A stretch of 8,081 nt of DNA from Dehalococcoidia bacterium (GTDB lineage Bacteria > Chloroflexota > Dehalococcoidia > JAENJB01): contig JAUYGE010000050.1 of the NCBI GenBank assembly GCA_030690705.1, positions 1-8,081 on the forward strand, in the 5' to 3' direction. A program made the translations under genes and the position numbers. The notes beneath the pieces are model-generated. The model made no database searches and was not told where the DNA came from. It saw nothing but the letters and a program-made list of their open reading frames with translations. This document shows positions 5,402 to 8,081 of the stretch, in pieces (position 1 is the stretch's first letter; every line of letters begins with the position of its first letter).

Positions 5402-6325
5402 TCAGTATCCGATCCGCTGAAGGAAGGCCTTGTCCTTGCGCCACCTGGGGTACACCTTCACCCAGAGCTCGAGATAGACCGGGCGCCCCGTTACCTCCTC
5501 TATCTGCTGGCGCGCCCGGGTGCCTACCTTCTTGAGTAGTTGTCCGCCTTTGCCGATGAGTATTGCCTTCTGGGATTCTCTTTCGACATAGAGAACGGCC
5601 TGGATATGGTCCTTGCCGCCGTGCCCTTCCGAGCCCTCCCGGAACTGTTCGATCTCCACCGCCACAGCGTAGGGCACTTCCTGAGCGTACGCATGGAAGA
5701 CCTGCTCCCTTACCATCTCGCTTGCCAGGAAGCGCTCGCTTCGGTCGGTGAGTTCATCCGCCGGAAACGCCGGCTCACCCTCCGGCAGGTGCTTGACTGT
5801 GGCCGAGAGCAAGTCGTCGACGCCTTCATTCTTAATGGCGCTCACCGGCACAATCTCCAAATAAGGATACAGACCGTTATAGGCGTCAATGACGGGCAAC
5901 AGGTCAGGCTTTCTCACGACGTCTATCTTGTTGATGGCCAGAAGACAAGGCTTCCCGGAACGCTTAAGCTGCCCGATGAGGCGAAGCTCCAGGTCTGCCG
6001 GAGGCCTGGGCTCCACCATCATGACCACCAGGTCCGCTTCTTTCACGGCTTCCCCCAGCCTGGCGAGCAGCCGGCGGTTGAGTTCATCGTCGAGGTTGAA
6101 AGGCAGCCCCGGAGTATCGAGAAAGGCCACCTGGTAGTTTTCGCCGGTGAGCACCCCCATTATCCTATGCCTGGTGGTCTGCGGTTTCGGGCTGACCGCG
6201 GACAGCTTGAAACCGATCAGGCCGTTCAGCAGCGTCGACTTGCCGACGTTGGGACGGCCGACGATGGCCACCGTGCCGGTCCGGTGAGATCCAACGGCTG
6301 TCTGATCGCGTATGTCAGCGGACAT
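5402..6325 (-). CDS. era: GTPase Era
   Basis: A 307-residue Era, normal length. Era is an essential GTPase that binds the 3' end of 16S rRNA and helps mature the small ribosomal subunit. The G domain shows G1 'GRPNVGKST' (23-31), the Era-typical 'PKPQTTRHRI' (G2, 46-55), G3 'DTPG' (70-73), G4 'NKID' (132-135) and G5 'VSAI' (161-164). The linker 'TDRSERFLASEMVREQVF' (193-210) is Era-specific, and the C-terminal KH RNA-binding domain has its GxxG loop at 'GKGG' (258-261). The start is ATG 6325, preceded by AGAGGAG a few bases upstream and by a near-consensus promoter (6363-6391). The in-frame extension to 6442 would start upstream of that promoter and inside a repeat element, so it is rejected. 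No rRNA-processing or recombination partner gene (ybeY, recO) lies alongside within the window. Confidence 0.97.
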   Translation of the reverse strand: MSADIRDQTAVGSHRTGTVAIVGRPNVGKSTLLNGLIGFKLSAVSPKPQTTRHRIMGVLTGENYQVAFLDTPGLPFNLDDELNRRLLARLGEAVKEADLVVMMVEPRPPADLELRLIGQLKRSGKPCLLAINKIDVVRKPDLLPVIDAYNGLYPYLEIVPVSAIKNEGVDDLLSATVKHLPEGEPAFPADELTDRSERFLASEMVREQVFHAYAQEVPYAVAVEIEQFREGSEGHGGKDHIQAVLYVERESQKAILIGKGGQLLKKVGTRARQQIEEVTGRPVYLELWVKVYPRWRKDKAFLQRIGY

Positions 6326-6362
6326 GTTCTCCTCTGCTCTTGAACTCAACGCGTAGCCTTCG

Positions 6363-6391
6363 ACTATACGCCGCTCACCCGCACAGGTCAA
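6363..6391 (-). promoter_or_regulatory. Predicted sigma-70-type promoter of era
   Basis: On the minus strand TTGACC (complement of 6386-6391; 5 of 6 consensus) is followed after exactly 17 nt by TATAGT (complement of 6363-6368; 5 of 6). Transcription would start near 6356, about 30 nt before the era ATG, leaving room for just the ribosome binding site. This is the best promoter match in the window and it fixes the choice of the 6325 start. Confidence 0.7.
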
Positions 6392-6406
6392 TAGGAGGCC
6401 CCCTTC

Positions 6407-6518
6407 TGTCATTGCGAGTCCCGACGGGTCGGGACGAAACAATCTCAGTGTCCCTTCATGATACGCAACGTTGAGATCGCCACAGCCTCAGCCTGCGGCT
6501 GATGGCTTCGCGATGACA
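6407..6518. repeat. 112-bp palindromic repeat element with CATTGCGAG-type ends
   Basis: The element begins TGTCATTGCGAG (6407-6418) and ends with CGCGATGACA (6509-6518), which pair as imperfect terminal inverted repeats (10 of 12 positions). An inner pair, ATCTCA (6442-6447) and TGAGAT (6472-6477), nests within them. Two further hairpins sit inside: TCCCGAC/GTCGGGA (6419-6425, 6428-6434) and AGCCTCAGCC with GGCTGATGGCT (6484-6493, 6497-6507; one bulged base). This nested, cruciform-like architecture and the CATTGCGAG end resemble short non-coding dispersed repeats (REP/MITE type) that I recall from many bacterial genomes. No gene and no clear target-site duplication is seen. The remainder of this gap, 6519-6615, holds nothing I can name, including no clear terminator for the peptidase gene. 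Confidence 0.75.
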
Positions 6519-6615
6519 TAGTTGTGCGAAGGAGCCGGAGGAAATCCACGGACCGCGAACGAGTACAGTTTTGCCAGAGCCCTTTTGTTTGGGGAATGAG
6601 GCAGGAGATGGGTTA

Positions 6616-7893
6616 TCAAGCGATCCCCAGGTAGCTTACGGCCAACTTCATCAGAAAGTCTGCTTTGAGCCTCACGCTCTTTATGTCAACACGCTCGTTC
6701 CGAGCATGGTAGGTCTTCTTCAGCGCGGGGTCGAAATCGTGGGCCACCACGGCGGGTCCGTAGGCCGGAATCCCTTTGGCCCGGAGGAAGCGGGAATCGG
6801 TCGCCCCGGCGGACATCATCGGGAAGCAGTCTACGTCCCCCAGCGCCTCCTTCATCGTCTTCTCTATGAGCCGGAAATGAGGCGAGCGAGTAGGTGAAAA
6901 GGAAGCCAGATTGAAGTCCGGCACCTCTATGCTTACGTCCTCTCCCACCACAGTGTGAAGTGTCTTGAGCAGGTATTCCCTGTCCTGACCGGGGAGGACG
7001 CGGATATCCACGTGGGCCTCGCAGCTATCGGGCACGATATTGGTCTTGATGCCGCCCTGCACCATGTTGGTGGAGATGGTCATCCGGGTCAGGGACCTCA
7101 AGGTCTCGGCGAAGGCGCGGTCGGGATGCGCATCGAGGAGGGCATCCACGTTTCGCGCGGTTATCTTCCCGAATCCCCTCTGCCAGCCCAGGTGGTCGAG
7201 CAGGCCCTTTATCTCGGGGATAATCCTGACCCGCGGCTTGTACCGGCTGAGGCGGACGATAGACTCAGAGGCCTTGACCACGGCGTTATCTCCCAGCGTA
7301 GGCACGGCGCCGTGGCAGGAAATGCCGGAGGCTTTCAACTGGGCCCAGGCGGACCCCTTCTCCCCCGCCTGAACGAAGTAGGCATACCTGTCGCCTATCA
7401 TTGTCGGCCCTTCCCCACCCTCGTTGATGGCGAAGTCGGCCCGGAGCTTGTCAGGATACTTATCCAGCAGGAACTTGGCACCGTACGCGCCGCCGCTCTC
7501 CTCGTCGGCGGTGGCCGCGAAAATCAGCTTGCCGTTCAGCTTAAGCTTGCGGAGCTGCAGCATCGCCCAGGCCTCGGCGGCCACCAGGTCCTTGCAGTCG
7601 AGAGCGCCCCGGCCGCAGACCAGTCCCGCTCTTATCTCGCCGCCGAAGGGATCGAAGTCCCAGCCCTCTCCCGCCGGGACTACGTCCTCGTGGGAGAGAA
7701 AGAGCAGAGATTTCTCTCCCTCTCCCAGCGTGGCAATGAAACTCCCTCTCCCCGGCGCCGACTCGATGATCTCGTTTCTGATGCCCGCCTCGTCAAAGAG
7801 CCTCTTCAGGTACCCGGCTACCTTCGTCTCCCCACCCGGCGGGTTTACCGAGGGAATCCTTATCAGCTCGGAAAGAATACGCTCTACTTCCAT
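6616..7893 (-). CDS. M20-family metallopeptidase (ArgE/DapE/ACY1/CPG2-like)
   Basis: A 425-residue di-zinc amidohydrolase or peptidase. Catalytic-domain landmarks: H68-x-D70 in 'SHEDVVP', 'GRGALDCKD' at 94-102 with bridging Asp99, 'ADEESGG' at 129-135 with general base Glu131 and ligand Glu132, Glu158 in 'NEGG', and the last ligand His396 in 'YHARNERVD'. The lid/dimerisation domain starts around 'GEKGSAWAQLKASG' and contains the typical 'HGAVPTLGDNAV' (194-205). Relatives cleave N-acyl amino acids, succinyl-diaminopimelate or small peptides in the cytoplasm. No residue here identifies the substrate and the neighbours give no arginine or lysine pathway, so I leave the symbol empty. The start is ATG 7893 with GGGGGA about 7 nt upstream; an upstream in-frame TTG (7908) adds only five residues and has no ribosome site. 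There is no signal peptide. Confidence 0.92.
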   Translation of the reverse strand: MEVERILSELIRIPSVNPPGGETKVAGYLKRLFDEAGIRNEIIESAPGRGSFIATLGEGEKSLLFLSHEDVVPAGEGWDFDPFGGEIRAGLVCGRGALDCKDLVAAEAWAMLQLRKLKLNGKLIFAATADEESGGAYGAKFLLDKYPDKLRADFAINEGGEGPTMIGDRYAYFVQAGEKGSAWAQLKASGISCHGAVPTLGDNAVVKASESIVRLSRYKPRVRIIPEIKGLLDHLGWQRGFGKITARNVDALLDAHPDRAFAETLRSLTRMTISTNMVQGGIKTNIVPDSCEAHVDIRVLPGQDREYLLKTLHTVVGEDVSIEVPDFNLASFSPTRSPHFRLIEKTMKEALGDVDCFPMMSAGATDSRFLRAKGIPAYGPAVVAHDFDPALKKTYHARNERVDIKSVRLKADFLMKLAVSYLGIA

Positions 7894-7953
7894 AACAAAT
7901 TCCCCCAATCTTTGGGCCTGCTTAATTCGTCTGGCTCGCAGTGTTTCGCGATG

Positions 7954-7962
7954 AGTATACCA
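7954..7962 (-). promoter_or_regulatory. Predicted extended -10 promoter of the M20 peptidase gene
   Basis: Read on the minus strand, 7962-7954 is TGGTATACT: a TATACT -10 box with the TGn extension, matching the style of the promoter at 3653-3661. The -35 region is weak (TTGCGG, 19 nt away). Transcription would begin near 7947, about 54 nt before the ATG. Confidence 0.5.
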
Positions 7963-7966
7963 TGCG

Positions 7967-7995
7967 TTGTATTGTCATCCGCAAAACGATACAAT
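7967..7995 (+). promoter_or_regulatory. Predicted promoter of the downstream gene, overlapped by an operator-like dyad
   Basis: TTGTAT (7967-7972) and TACAAT (7990-7995) are spaced by 17 nt, giving a plausible -35/-10 pair. Transcription would begin near 8002, right before the ribosome binding site. The two boxes lie within an inverted repeat, TTGTATTG (7967-7974) and CGATACAA (7987-7994), which matches at 7 of 8 positions with half-site centres 20 bp (two helical turns) apart. That is the geometry expected of a repressor operator. It also lies directly upstream of the opposite peptidase promoter. Confidence 0.45.
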
Positions 7996-8015
7996 GAATC
8001 AACGGGAGGCGGTAA

Positions 8016-8081
8016 TTGCAGAAGTCGCTCTTGTCATTCAAATGGTGGCTGCCGCTTGCGGCGGTAATGTTCATTCTTCCG
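8016..8081 (+). CDS. N-terminus of a membrane or secreted protein (3' truncated by window)
   Basis: Only 22 codons are inside the window. The frame opens with TTG at 8016, preceded immediately by an in-frame TAA, so no earlier start is possible. GGGAGG (8004-8009) is 6 nt upstream, an ideal distance, which supports the TTG start. The peptide has lysines at positions 3 and 9 followed by an unbroken hydrophobic run (WWLPLAAVMFILP), typical of a signal peptide or first transmembrane helix with the N-terminus inside. The gene is divergent from the M20 peptidase. Family cannot be determined from this fragment. Confidence 0.7.
   Translation, partial: MQKSLLSFKWWLPLAAVMFILP

Noticed and set aside
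5400..5422. CTTCAG/CTGAAG inverted repeat at the era-rubredoxin junction as a terminator
   Set aside because: Only 6 bp with an 11-nt loop, overlapping era codons and without a T-run in either direction.
5540..6343. 267-codon open frame on the plus strand opposite era
   Set aside because: Antisense to a complete Era with all G motifs and a KH domain; composition is that of a shadow frame.
6326..6442. In-frame N-terminal extension of Era by 39 residues
   Set aside because: It begins inside the palindromic element and upstream of a near-consensus promoter; Era proteins start close to the first beta strand.
6955..8067. Long open frame (370 codons) on the plus strand opposite the M20 peptidase
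   Set aside because: It lies antisense to a gene with a complete set of M20 motifs, has no domain I recognise and no ribosome site; such shadows are common in GC-rich genes.

Overview
The window looks like a piece of a moderately GC-rich chromosome from an anaerobic or microaerophilic bacterium. It carries a fixC/fixX pair, rubrerythrin, rubredoxin, glycolytic phosphofructokinase, Era and an M20 peptidase. GTG or TTG starts are backed by strong AGGAGG-type ribosome binding sites, and several promoters are of the extended -10 type. A Chloroflexota (Dehalococcoidia-like) origin would fit, but this is an impression from gene content and style, not a demonstrated placement.

Layout. Bases 1-1970 read rightward: the 3' end of fixC, fixX (4-nt overlap), a stand-alone ParB/sulfiredoxin-fold mini-protein, then a C-N hydrolase of the nitrilase family with a C-terminal coiled coil. 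Bases 1973-3466 read leftward: ATP-type 6-phosphofructokinase followed 21 nt later by rubrerythrin, evidently one transcript. This pair converges on the nitrilase gene with only 2 nt between the stop codons. Bases 3467-3760 are a divergent promoter region. From 3761 a beta-CASP metallo-beta-lactamase-fold ribonuclease and, 20 nt after it, a 54-residue rubredoxin read rightward. Bases 5402-6325 hold era on the minus strand with a near-consensus promoter. Behind that promoter is a 112-bp palindromic repeat element (6407-6518). An M20 metallopeptidase gene (6616-7893, minus) follows. A second divergent promoter region with an operator-like dyad separates it from a new rightward gene (TTG start at 8016), of which only the membrane or signal segment lies inside the window.

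Functional themes. FixC/FixX belong to an ETF-linked electron transfer complex that passes electrons between NADH, quinone and ferredoxin or flavodoxin. Rubrerythrin (peroxide reduction) and rubredoxin (its usual electron donor) sit in two neighbouring transcription units and together suggest an oxidative-stress defence typical of anaerobes. The other genes (PFK, Era, RNase, peptidase) are housekeeping. I saw no rRNA, tRNA, CRISPR array, transposase or phage gene. I did not find a convincing undescribed multi-gene system. The more unusual items are the ParB-fold mini-protein next to the nitrilase, the coiled-coil tail on the nitrilase, the phosphofructokinase-rubrerythrin operon, the Arg-to-Asn change in phosphofructokinase and the palindromic element.
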